From positions 7,887,501 through 7,951,500 of the forward strand of contig NC_080717.1 of assembly GCF_019097595.1 (NCBI RefSeq): a DNA stretch of 64,000 bases. Reading direction: 5' to 3'. The translations under genes and the position numbers were made by a program. This DNA is from Hemibagrus wyckioides. Its lineage: Eukaryota; Chordata; Actinopteri; Siluriformes; Bagridae. Under the pieces are notes generated by a model. The model searched no databases and was not told the DNA's origin. It saw nothing but the letters and a program-made list of their open reading frames with translations. Shown here in pieces: positions 10,994-21,579 of this stretch; within the stretch, counting starts at the first letter, position 1; every line of letters begins with the position of its first letter.

Positions 10994-11146
10994 GGGTTAG
11001 GGTTAGGGCAGGGGTGTCCTGAAGTCTACTGAAAGCTAAGCTCAGTTGATTAGCCAGTTGGAATCAAGTGTAGCTTCTGCTTGGTTGGAATGAAAACGAT
11101 TGGACACCCCTGGGTTAGGGATAGGGGTTGGGGTTGGGGTTAGGGG
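10994..11146. repeat. Interstitial telomere-like (TTAGGG)n tract, interrupted
   Basis: Two and a half exact GGGTTAGGG units at 10994-11008 and degenerate GGGGTT/GGGTTAGGG units at 11111-11146 flank a 104-bp palindromic element. The vertebrate telomere motif is TTAGGG, but this tract is short and internal. Confidence 0.75.
11009..11112. mobile_element. Small palindromic MITE inside the telomere-like tract
   Basis: It begins CAGGGGTGTCC and ends GGACACCCCTG, a perfect 11-bp inverted terminal repeat. The interior (GCTAAGCTCAGTTGATTAGC) resembles shortened versions of an abundant fish MITE with the same termini. No coding capacity. The flanks are TTAGGG units on both sides, so a target duplication cannot be separated from the repeat itself. 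Confidence 0.7.
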
Positions 11147-12062
11147 TAGAGTATAGGATTAGAGATGTGATCAGCTTTGGCACAGTTTCTTGAAATCCAA
11201 GCATATACTAATAGTTTGTATATAGTATACATAAAATATATTTTCTTGTCATTGGGGTTGTACTTTTATATTTTGTACCTTAAATATTTATCTTTCTCTT
11301 GAGAACAGGCATACAGTGTACCTTTAAAAGGTACAAAAATGGATCATAACAATGAGAGCCTAGATAATGTCTCGAAATAACAGTTATTAAATTGAAATCA
11401 CAAGATATTTATTCGAGATACTAAATCAATAGTTACAAAGCACCGAAAATGTTATACTTTGTAGTACAGGGCTTCCACACATAGTTCTTATAGAATAAAA
11501 CCTTAAAGGTACAGTCTGTCATCCTTTCTAGCAAGAGATGCACTGTAATGGTACAAAAGGGGTGTGCTTAGTGGTAGCACCTGAGCAACTAGTAACGGTG
11601 CAGTTTATAGTGTCATGGTAGAAATAACAGACTGGTTTGCAAAATTGAACACTCTTGGATATAAAGATATTTCCTCATACCTATAATGGTATCTGTGAAT
11701 GCATTTATCACATATGGTATTTGAAATTTCTTTTGGACACTCTGCAGAATCTATTATTTATATGATATTCAATACATAATGATGAGTCAACCTGTTCCAA
11801 TACAACATTCATAAAGTCCACAAAATGGACTTTTAAAGCTTGGCTTGAAGTCAAGAGTATAGCATTTTGCCCCTGTGTCAGTGTTAAGGGGAGGTTTTGA
11901 GTATGAAATGAAAGTTTATGTGAAATGATGCACGCCTGCTGTCTTGATCCGTTTTCTGTTCAAAATTGTATGGAATGAGTAGGGTTATTTTATTTGCACC
12001 ACAACAAAGGACATTACAGAAGTATAATAAAAAAATAAATAATAAAGTTTAAAGTTAAGTTA
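11147..12062. other. Unique AT-rich sequence
   Basis: No gene or repeat family recognised. Several copies of a GGTACA/TACCTTTAAAAGGTAC word occur near 11270-11340 but do not form an array. Confidence 0.45.
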
Positions 12063-12215
12063 CTATTTTATTTTATCCCTAGTGTATCCCTAATGAGCAA
12101 GCCTGATGCAATGGTGGCAAGGAAAAACTCCCTGATATGATGAAGAAAGCTTGAGAAGAACCAGGCTCAGAAGGGAACCTCATCCTAAACCTTAACCACT
12201 TGAGCTACCTCTGCC
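12063..12215 (+). repeat. Dispersed repeat R1 plus SINE-B head fragment
   Basis: Contains CCTAATGAGCAAGCCTGATG and GGTGGCAAGGAAAAACTCCC, the signature of an abundant fish interspersed repeat also seen at 24.3 kb (same strand) and, as reverse-strand tail pieces, at 20.5 and 36.2 kb. The last 35 bp (CCTTAACCACTTGAGC) match the reverse-strand head of the tRNA-derived SINE called SINE-B here. Confidence 0.65.
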
Positions 12216-13294
12216 CCTTGATGCATAAGTGAAACATACAAATATACACACACACACACACATTCATGCATATATACATTTTCCTTTTATTTCCAGAGTC
12301 TACAGCAAGGGCTTCATGAGTAAATAGATTGCTCTCAGGCCCTGGGGCTATGATAGTTTCAGCTAGTTAGCTAGAACCATTGTGTTTTAGTCAATTCTCA
12401 TGTGCACATTTGGACTGAGAATGACAGCTCACTCTGTCTGACAAGAAGCCCTAGTACTTATTAAGCTGCGAAAGAGATGATTGGGCCAGTCCTGGACCAA
12501 AATAGCATTCCCAGCTTAACTGCCTTTCTCAAATAAGGAAAAGAGGCTGTAAGAGTCTAATCTTTTTCAGCAGGTGATTTATGTCAGTTTGTGTTTGGGT
12601 TTTCAACTCTAAATAACAGTAAGTTAACCTGACAGTATTCGTAACGTATGAAGGAAATACTATAAAGGAAGGAACAAAAACACGCTGAGTTTTGCAGTTA
12701 CAGGAAAACAATAAATCTTAGTGTTTTATTCTAATTATACCACAGCATGTTGCCAACATTTACATAAAACATAATAAAGAAATAAATAATTATACATCAA
12801 ATATAAATCAATTTAGAGTTACGTTTAACTTTATGGAAACATTGAACAAGTTATAGTAGATATACTCTGTCATTTCTGCACCAGCCTTATGTTCATAAGA
12901 AAAAATCATGTTACACAGAAACCCAAAACCCTTTTTTTCTGAAATCTTTATTATTAGGAATCTCACCAATCATTGACACTGGAGACTCCTTACCAAAATG
13001 TTTTAAAAATGTCTCCATGCAGAAAACTTCACCACATAAACAATTAAACATCCATGAAGTATGTTCATGTGGATCATCTGCCAAACCAGTCCTTACATAA
13101 GTTGTTACTATAGAACAATTATTATGAACATGGGAACTACTCAATATTACTCAACATTACTAATATTTAGTTAATATTTATACTCAGTCAGTTTTGAGAA
13201 TTCATTAGCACTGTGTTGTATGTTTAATTTGGAACTCCTTCACTGTTTAGCACAGGTACAAAAGGCAATGTCAGTGACAGTGATATATGTCAGC
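12216..13294. other. Unique sequence with a short CA tract
   Basis: (CA)n at about 12247-12262; the rest has no recognisable gene or repeat family. Confidence 0.45.
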
Positions 13295-13434
<140 letters not shown>

Positions 13435-13568
13435 CACTATATTGCCAAAAGTATTCGCTCACCCATCCAAATAATCAGAATCAGGTGTTCCAATCACTTC
13501 CATGGCCACAGGTGTATAAAATCAAGCACCTAGGCATGCAGACTGTTTTTACAAACATTTGTGAAAGA

Positions 13569-13985
13569 ATGGGTCGCTCTCAGGAGCTCAGTGAATTCCA
13601 GCGTGGAACTGTGATAGGATGCCACCTGTGCAACAAATCCAGTCGTGAAATTTCCTCACTCCTAAATATTCCACAGTCAACTGTCAGCTGTATTATGAGA
13701 ACGTGGAAGTGTTTGGGAACGACAGCAACTCAGCCACGAAGTGGTAGGCCACGTAAACTGACGGAGCGGGGTCAGCGGATGCTGAGGCACATAGTGTGAA
13801 GAGGTCGCCAACTTTCTGCAGAGTCAATCGCTCTAGAGCAGTGGAGACGCGTTCTCTGGAGTGACAAATCGCGCTTCTCCATCTGGCAATCTGATGGACG
13901 AGTCTGGGTTTGGCGGTTGCCAGGAGAACGGTACTTGTCTGACTGCATTGTGCCATGTATAAAGTTTGGTGGAGGGGGGATTATG
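13569..13985 (+). pseudogene. Tc1 family A transposase, left arm 5' part
   Basis: Starts with MGRSQELSEFQRGTVIG, the helix-turn-helix DNA-binding region, and runs through the GRPRKLTERGQ motif to a stop at about 13798 (the codon after HIV is TGA where the 26.1-kb copy has CGA). Downstream the frame jumps: the second DNA-binding subdomain and the lead-in to the catalytic core are deleted at about 13835, after which the first catalytic aspartate region, the [12 protein letters not shown] block and the GGGGIM block follow. The second D and the E are missing. Not functional as a transposase. Confidence 0.8.
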
Positions 13986-13989
13986 GATA

Positions 13990-14403
13990 AACAACCCCAC
14001 ACCATAATCCCCCCTCCACCAAACTTTACACTTGGCACAATACAGTCAGACAAGTACCGTTCTCCTGGCAACCGCCAAACCCAGACTCGTCCATTAGATG
14101 GAGAAGTGCGATTCGTCACTCCAGAGAACGCGTCTCCACTGCTCTAGAGTCCAGTGGCGGTGTGCTTTACACCACTGCATCCGACGCTTTGCATTGCACT
14201 TGGTGATGTATGGCTTGGATGCAGCTGCTCGGCCATGGAAACCCATTCCATGAAGCTCTCTGCACATTGTTCTTGAGCTAATCTGAAGGCCACATGAAGT
14301 TTGGAGGTCTGTAGCTGGAAATTTCACGACTGGATTTGTTGCACAGGTGGCATCCTATCACGGTTCCATCCTGGAATTCACTGAGCTCCTGAGAGCGACC
14401 CAT
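13990..14403 (-). pseudogene. Tc1 family A transposase, right arm 5' part
   Basis: Mirror copy on the minus strand, starting MGRSQELSEFQ at 14403. After REISS a deletion near 14318 removes the recognition helix of the first subdomain and the GRPR hook, and the sequence resumes in the second subdomain (SSRTMCRELHGMGFHGRAAA) and the WSDESHF first-aspartate region. It then meets the left arm at the hairpin. The right and left arms therefore retain different pieces of the same 5' half. Confidence 0.8.
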
Positions 14404-14534
14404 TCTTTCACAAATGTTTGTAAAAACAGTCTGAATGCCTAGGTGCTTGATTTTATACACCTGTGGCCATGGAAGTGATTGGAACACCTGATTCTGATTA
14501 TTTGGATGGGTGAGCGAATACTTTTGGCAATATA

Positions 14535-14537
<3 letters not shown>

Positions 14538-14566
<29 letters not shown>

Positions 14567-14580
14567 GTATATATATATTA
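14538..14580. repeat. Short (TA)n tract flanking the Tc1 element
   Basis: TA/CATATA dinucleotides, probably the other half of the array at 13295-13434 that was split by the insertion. Confidence 0.8.
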
Positions 14581-15855
14581 CAAGTTATCAGACAGATTTG
14601 TGACAGATTTAATGGCCTCTCTGTTCAGAGGCCATTGTTCTCTAATTTTGTGATCTAACATTGTGATTCATAATTGTCACTTAAATACTGTTTTGATCAT
14701 TGCTTCACACAGAGAAACATTTAACATCAATCACAATCTCTATAACATTCGCCTTTCCCATCCTACTGATTACATACATCTGGACTCACTTACACACTTA
14801 CAGCAACTCTATAAAAGCAGACACATTCCACCACAGTGTGAAGTATGTCTTCGCTTCAGTGTTTCTCACCTGTTGATATCAAGCCTTTACCTTGCCATAG
14901 TGTTTCCAGTTGCAATTCCTTTTCTGGTTATTCGGTTTTGGTCTTGTCATTTGCCTTGGCTACTCTGTTTACACATCGCTTAGCTATTGCCTGTATCCTT
15001 ACTTTTATTTTTTCACGTTTTGGACTTTTCCTGTAGTTTCAATAAAACCTGAACCTGCCACTGTCATTCTCTCCGCCACCCAACACTAACCAGCTTACTC
15101 TGTTATAGTTCAAGTCTGCAGCAACACCATTTCTAATCATATTTATAAAAAATATTAGATTGTAATAGTACCCAGGTGCCATTTGGAGAGGTACTTAGCA
15201 TTTAATCCAAAACCCGCTTTGAAAATGTTAAATGAAAATGTCTTGAATTGAAAATTGTAACCTCTTATGTTCAGCTGCAGCACATTTTATTAACCTTTTT
15301 TCCTCATCATATATAGATCATGAAGGATTTTTCTAATCATATTCAACAAGGAAAAACATGCAATTTGGTGGATTCCTAGGACTGCAAGGTTATACGTTAC
15401 TGTCGTCAAAACATTATACAGCTGAAGCCACAGATTGGGTGCCATTTGTGTTGTATTGATAACCTATGAGTAGGATTCATAGAAATAGCTTAAGACATTA
15501 GAAATCAGTATCTAGTCTGTTACAGGGTACTTTAACTCCATTTTATCTTGAAATATTAATCATTTTAATTTGATAGGGCACATCAGGACAACAATACTGA
15601 TACTGAAACAGTCTGAAAATTTTCCGATATTGTTTTTTATTAAAAAAAAAACTACAAGCTTTAAGGGTTACAAGAACTACAAGGACTACATAAAACCTCA
15701 ATTGTAAGTTATAAGGTATGGCAGCAATACCCTGAAAATTTCCAGGCATTTATAATACAGCTTCTATGGTAAAAGTGGTTTATACTTTACCTCCTAATTC
15801 ACATTCAGACCTTTGGTTAAATTCAGCGCTATGAGAATGAGTTTGTCATTTTTAA
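14581..15855. other. Unique AT-rich sequence
   Basis: No recognisable gene or repeat family. The open frames of up to 106 codons at 14663-15036 have no domain and no splice or start context. Confidence 0.45.
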
Positions 15856-16050
15856 TGAAAAATGAAGTCATCAGCTGACAACGGCCACTTCCTGAGAATA
15901 TTGACCCAAAGAGCATGTTTTGATGAATCCAGAGCTGTCAGAGATGAAGCTCCCGCTGTGTGTTTACGGTCCACTGTGGAGAATCAGCAGGGCCGAGTGC
16001 ATAGTTTATGCAAATGTATTTGCCGGAATAGAGGCATACACACTGCAGGT
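15856..16050. other. Candidate conserved non-coding block
   Basis: A GC-balanced, high-complexity island holding an octamer-like TATGCAAAT near 16007-16015 and AGCAGGGCCGAGTGCATAG. Two overlapping open frames of about 100 codons cover it but end without splice signals or domain similarity, so I do not call a gene. Confidence 0.22.
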
Positions 16051-17130
16051 AATACTGACAGCAAGCATCACCCACCACCTCCAATATCCACCACCACCAC
16101 CCAACTACCTCCAATACATTTGTTCACAGCTTCAATCTATTATCGGGAAAATTAGAGCAGGACATTGCAATATAAATTTCACTTGCTTCCCACTTCAAAA
16201 AGAAATTGGGGTCAGTAATATCCAAAATGAGACTTGGCCTTTCAATCAACCACTTTGTTGAAAAGTGTGAGCAGAATACATTCCATAGCTTTTTTATCAT
16301 TTTCTTTCACCTTCTCATGACTCTTTCTGTCAATTAAGAGAATATTGTTATAGATACACTTCATCCTCTTAAGATATTGCCATTTAACAGAGTTAAAGAT
16401 AACAGGGAGAAAATAGGCGATAAATAAAATATACATTTGGAATCAAAGCTGATTTTTAATTTTCAGCAAATACGATTTCAGTTAAAATTCTGCCTTTGTT
16501 AATGACCTCAACTAAATTGAGTTTTACCCTAGAGAAAAAAGTTAAGTGCCAATTTAAAGCTGCGCTCTTGACGGGAGGCCGGCTATACTGATGGCAATTT
16601 GATATATTAGGATATCGCAGAATTGTTTTGCAACGTGGCCACAAGTAAAGAGAACTTACAATTTTAATTCATAATTATCTGAATACATTATGTTTCATTA
16701 AAAATTATACAGTGAATCTAAGCCTTGTGAATCAAGCAGCTTTTAGCACTTCTTTCCCGTTTGATCATTTATGACAGAATGAGTTTCAGCAACTGTTTAA
16801 TAATAAAGCTGATAGGTGGAAATTAATGCAGCAGTAAAAAGCTATATGACTCTAATAAATAGGCAAATTATTATTATACACATTTAAATAATTCTCATAA
16901 AATTTGTTTGTACTGAGGAGAAATTGTTCTAGAGTCTCTTGATTTTTTTTTACAGAATACAAAGATGGAGAGAAGAACCTAAACACACAGTCTGATATAG
17001 AGTATTACATTTTGCAGTTTGACAGAGTTTATTAATTATTGAGGTGTAAAAGTATACCTACTGCCTACTAAAATCCTCCTGAAAATGGCTAATCCATTCA
17101 TTTTTTATCTTCTCTCTCAAATACTTCATA
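16051..17130. other. Unique AT-rich sequence
   Basis: Contains a short CCACC-rich patch at 16070-16105. No gene or mobile element recognised. Confidence 0.45.
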
Positions 17131-17537
17131 GTAGGGATGGATTGATAACATTTTTGTCAGATAGAGTGTGAGTACAAGTACACTTTTATTAAAACTGTTT
17201 ATTTTGGTGTGATGGATTTTAATAAGTAGGTGAAGCTGTACGGTGAACCTGTGCACCCTGACTCTCGAGCAAAGGGTGAAATGAAATGAGTGTCTCAGTG
17301 CTTGCATAGCTACAGTGCTCTAACACACCTCAGTTTTCCTGTTACCTCACACCTCTGCTCCACAGATTTTTATTGCTGATATTTTTCTGTTTGCTGTGCC
17401 ACCTTTGCTTGTGCTCCCTATTTAAAATGATAAGTAAAAGCTATAAGGTTTTAGCAGGTTACTTGGAATTTAGGATATGTAGATTTTGCGAATGTAATTT
17501 TCTTACGAGTACCAGGATCATATTGATGCATCCCTAG
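17131..17537. mobile_element. Probable hAT-like MITE
   Basis: The left end TAGGGATGGATTGATAACAT and the right end (reverse strand TAGGGATGCATCAATATGAT) form an imperfect ~20-bp inverted repeat of the TAGGGATG type common on fish hAT MITEs. GAGTACAAGTA and CGAGTACCAGGATC near the ends also fit. No coding capacity, and no clear 8-bp target duplication. Confidence 0.5.
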
Positions 17538-18499
17538 ATATTAGGACACTGACCAATATGCTAAAATGACTAATCATGCCCCTGTTCAATAACACATGGC
17601 AAAGACTAAGCATTCCAACATTTAAAAGCATCATCTTAAAGGCATACTTTACTCAGGTTGACTGTCAGCAAAGCTTTTCACACCTCCTCAGGTTTAGGAT
17701 TGTTTACCTCACCCTCCCGGGAGGGCAAATGCTTGAGTTCGACATACCCTTTGACAAGCGTTGGCAGAGAGAGAGAGAGATTTATGGGCCAGTATAAAGA
17801 GATGAAGAGAAGACCTCCTGATCCTCATTATCTACTCTCTCCTCTGCTTGTTGGTTTTTAGTAATTCAATAATTTTTGTCACGATAAGTTGTCAGCGGCA
17901 GGATGGATAACTCTGTATGCTTTTGTTGTACTGTGTTTTGTATTTGACAGGATAAATACTTAAATGGAGCTACTGGTCGTTCTTGTTGGCATGAGTGACA
18001 GGAGAAGTATGTTCAAATCAGCCACAATTGTACTAAATAGGCTTTAAAAAATTGTAACATTGCTATGATTTTGCTTGGTCTTGTGAGAAAACCATATCTG
18101 CTTGCTATCTTTCTTTTTCAGTCTTTATTGTTATTATATTTTTCATAGTTTTATTCATTCATGTTTCATTTAATCATTCATTAGCCTGATTCATAAACTT
18201 TATATAGGATTCAACTAAATTTATCCATCTAGCCTAATATAGCACATACCCTGTAGACTTAATGCATCACTGTTCCTGAAGTGAGGGCCTGAAGTGGAGG
18301 TGGAAACAGCTATTCAGGGCCCCAGAGTGGATGTGGCCCTCAAGGGGCCTGGACTGAAATATATAATGTGGAACAGTCCTGAAGTGTTAAGGTTGACAAA
18401 AGAAAGTCGTAAAGCCATTGTTCCTTTAGTTCAGTGTGTAAGTTCTCAAAGACGTACTAGACATTTGTGTCAGAGAAATGTGGAGGATGAATGATACTC
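17538..18499. other. Unique sequence
   Basis: Short GA tract at 17767-17782; otherwise nothing recognised. Confidence 0.45.
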
Positions 18500-18514
18500 T
18501 GATTAAATATATTC

Positions 18515-18690
18515 CTCTGGGTTGGAGGGTCGATTCCCGCCTCCATCATTTTTGTGCAGAGTTTAAATGTTCTCCCGGTGCTTCAGGGATGTCCTTTTGG
18601 GTAACCAGTCATGTGTTGTAGGCTGATATGCAAAAATAAATTGTCCAAAGTGTGTGAATGGGTGTGTGATTTGGCCCCTGACTTATGCCA
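18515..18690 (+). mobile_element. tRNA-derived SINE-A, degraded
   Basis: GGTTGGAGGGTCGATTCCCG (B-box region), then GTTCTCCCGGTGC, AATTGTCCAAAGTGTGTGAATGG and GTGTGTGATTTGG follow the order of an abundant fish SINE. The 5' A-box part and the 3' tail are eroded. Confidence 0.6.
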
Positions 18691-18717
18691 GGTTTACAGT
18701 GACTCTGTGTGAAGTGC

Positions 18718-18825
18718 CCCCCCCACACACACAAACACACACACACATTCACATACTGTGGACTAAAATGTATATAGTACATATACATTGTGTATATGTG
18801 TGTGTGTGTGTGTGTGTATGTCAAA
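18718..18825. repeat. (CA)n ... (TG)n imperfect palindrome
   Basis: C7 and CA dinucleotides at 18718-18750, a spacer, then TG dinucleotides at 18790-18820; the two tracts are reverse complements and could pair. Confidence 0.85.
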
Positions 18826-20500
18826 TGTAGTCCATCAGCAGCCACTGTTACTATTACTATTTTGCATTATTTTCTAATTTAATCGTTTTCTTTAAAATTA
18901 TATTATCAGCAACTAACTGAATAAATAGAAGATCCTTAGAAATATTTACAAGAATTTAAAAATTTCTTATTTCTTCTGTGGTATGTGCATATTTTAGACG
19001 CATTTACTGGAATGTTTTTTATTCCACATTTATTCATTAAACTTAATATCTGTTGGTAGGATTGAAAAGGATCTTGAACAATTAATTCATTCTATGGCTC
19101 ATTATGAAGCTACAGTATGTGTGTGAAATGCTGGATATAAAAGCAATTTAAATAAAATGTTCCAATTAAAAAATAAATGACATTTGGAACATTTGTGCAT
19201 ATAAATATTCAGGTACTTTTTACAAAAAAAAAAAAAAATAAATAATAATAATAATAATAATAAAATAAAAAAAAATGCACTAATGTGAGTCTAGCCAGAA
19301 GGCTTTATCTAAGAGGTGGAAGTGTGTGGCCACTGGAGCAGATAGAGCATTAATTAGCTGATTCGTCCCTCCGGTGTGTTTCTAAGTACAGCTGAGCATC
19401 ACTCCAGGTCAACCACTGCTCTACTTCACAGATGAGAAGAACTACATTTCTGACACCATTTCCACTTCTGTCACTAATTGAAATGTGGAAAAAATAGCTT
19501 TTGATTCTGCCTTCTTCTCTTTTTTTTTTCAAGGTGACTGAATAGTTTCCTATTTTCCACCCTAGCACCCTTCTGTTATTTCTGCTTTCTCCTTAAGGTT
19601 AGTATTTTAGTATTTTAAGCAGTTATCAGAATTATTTTACAATAAATTGTGAAACTAAGCTGTATGCCTTGACCATTAATATTTAATTGTGCCTGTCAGA
19701 AAGTCGAAATTGCTGCAATTTATTGGGGTCCTTAGTTGTAGTATGTGTAATGAATGTTAAATGCACTGGTTTTGATAAAGTGTATTGAAATGTTGAAGTG
19801 GAAAGAGACGTCATTAGGCAATAAGCCAACAGAACGAATGTGTTTTGTGTTATCACCCCAGGCTAAAATGGGAGTCTGTCTTGTGTAGCAGTTGTAATAG
19901 ACTATAGTTCATTTATAATTTATTTATTTATATTTTAAATTTAAATAAAAATGTCATGCCCAAAGTAAATGGCAGCTATCTTAAAGCACAACATGCACCA
20001 TACACTACTACTGCTGCATTTTTGTCTATTCATCAATATCAAGAGTACATCAACTTGACCTTAGGTTTTAGTATCACTCTTAAGGACTTCATCATGTCAG
20101 AAAGAAAAGAGGGGGGGAAAAGACAGCAAAAAAGACGATGTTTGTTCAAATAACAGTATAGAAGCAGACGTCCTGTCAATTCACATTGTCAAACTGTCAG
20201 AGACGAGTCCTCCCCTTACTGACAGGCCCTGGCATTAATCCAACTGAGATCAACTGTGTGAGAAACCAAGACAAAGTAAATATAACCAGGTTAATTGCAG
20301 TCATTAGCAATACTCTCTTACTTCTGAGATATGGTGGCAAATTTACCCCGCCCACCTGCCATCATCTGACCCTCTGATCCAAATGGTTAGAGCAGAGGGC
20401 TAGCTATATTTCTGACCACAAATTACATTTCTGACCACGCATCAGAAAAATGCACTTTTTCATATCGGTTCTTAAAAGTAAAATTTTCCATAAGCTCTGG
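18826..20500. other. Unique AT-rich sequence
   Basis: Includes an A/AAT-rich tract at 19225-19275. No gene or mobile element recognised. Confidence 0.45.
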
Positions 20501-20504
20501 CTTC

Positions 20505-20580
20505 TTTATTAGGAATAAATCTAAATTATCCAAATGTCCATTGTTAAAAGTGCTGTACAAATAAAATTGAATTAAACTGA
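20505..20580 (-). repeat. Dispersed repeat R1, tail fragment
   Basis: On the minus strand it reads TTCAATTTTATTTGTACAGC followed by ACTTTTAACAATGGACA, the same start as the 24.3-kb R1 copy. Only this end is present. Confidence 0.6.
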
Positions 20581-20671
20581 ATTAAAAACTGAAAACAAAG
20601 CTGTTTGAAAAACACTGGTGTGTATAGTCATCTCTACCATTCCACTGTGCCATTTTCAGGCTTATGTATTA

Positions 20672-20840
20672 CAAGGCACTAGTGGCAAAAGTGGTTAAGG
20701 CTCTTGGATGTTGACTGGAGGATTGGGCTTCAAGCCCCAGCAGTACCAAGCTGTCACCTTGGGGCCTTGAGCAAGGCCCTCAACCCTCTCTGCTCCAGGG
20801 GAGCTGTATCATGGCTGACCCGAACCTCCAAAGTTGGGAT
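20672..20840 (+). mobile_element. tRNA-derived SINE-B
   Basis: Reads GTGGCAAAAGTGGTTAAGGC (A box), GGGCTTCAAGCCCCAGCAG (B box), then CTTGAGCAAGGCCCTCAACC and CTCTGCTCCAGGGGAGCTGT, in the order of a common fish tRNA-derived SINE. Other copies are on the minus strand at 35.7, 38.7 and 56.8 kb. Confidence 0.75.
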
Positions 20841-21005
20841 AGTTTTGTGCCATAATACAGATCTGACACAGATCAGGTTTTTGCAGGAACTGTGTAGACA
20901 CAGAAATCAGAGGTTTTTCTTTGTTTGTTCGTTTGTTTAATTTTTAATCAGACCTATGTCACTTTCAAATGTGGTCTTAGATCGGAACAATCATGTGGAA
21001 TTCAT

Positions 21006-21051
21006 GTCTCTCTCTCTCTTTCTCTCTCTCCCTCTGTGTGTGTGTGTGTGT
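21006..21051. repeat. (CT)n(GT)n compound microsatellite
   Basis: CT dinucleotides run directly into GT dinucleotides. Confidence 0.9.
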
Positions 21052-21503
21052 TAGATTTCCAGCTTCATCACCTCGTTTCAGAGCCCAACAAAACAACAAA
21101 TAAAGCAACTTCAGTGACTATACTCAGAAGAATGATGAGAAAATTGTTGATTTTTATTACTTGATATTTGAGAAATCAATTCAAGCTAAACTGAAGGAAA
21201 TGACTAAAAACAAGTGCCTGAAACAATTGCCCGACAAATCAATGTGTGCAAGTTGGAGTTTTTGTGGGTACAGTTGCATTGACAGTAAAGTCAGATATGG
21301 ATCGAGGTTAAGAATGTAAATTAATAAGATAGATCCAATCAGAGGAAAAAAGAATTGAACTGAGCAGTAAAGCTTGAAATGTGAATGTGGAATATATGAA
21401 GGAATTGTGTTCATGTTGTCAAAACAAATAAAAATGACAGAAATGAAATAAAGGTCATGGGTCTGGCCATGTAGGCCATATCTAGTGTGTTGTTTTATTT
21501 AAT

Positions 21504-21504
<1 letters not shown>
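21052..21504. other. Unique sequence
   Basis: No recognisable gene or repeat. Confidence 0.45.

Positions 21505-21576
<72 letters not shown>
21505..21576. repeat. (TA)n microsatellite
   Basis: Pure TA array serving as the target of the Tc1 element that starts at 21577. Confidence 0.95.

Positions 21577-21579
<3 letters not shown>

Larger units (their letters stand above)
13435..14537. mobile_element. Two-headed palindromic Tc1 element (family A)
   Basis: Both ends begin CACTATATTGCCAAAAGTAT and are flanked by TA. Unlike the ordinary family A copy at 26.1 kb, whose two ends share only the short TIR, the two ends here match for about 220 bp: TIR, 5' leader, and the start of the transposase gene in both directions. 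The arms meet in a hairpin centred near 13990, where GTTTGGTGGAGGGGGG on the left mirrors CCCCCCTCCACCAAAC on the right. Each arm has lost a different internal segment, and the 3' half of the gene is absent from both. It looks like a fold-back derivative made from two 5' halves. No intact transposase; any movement would need enzyme from elsewhere. Confidence 0.85.

Noticed and set aside
10994..11146. A true telomere end
   Set aside because: Only a few degenerate TTAGGG units, internal, with unique sequence on both sides.
15862..16261. Two overlapping open frames of about 100 codons
   Set aside because: Neither shows a domain; the region reads better as a non-coding island, and the Pro/His/Thr runs come from a CCACC-rich patch.
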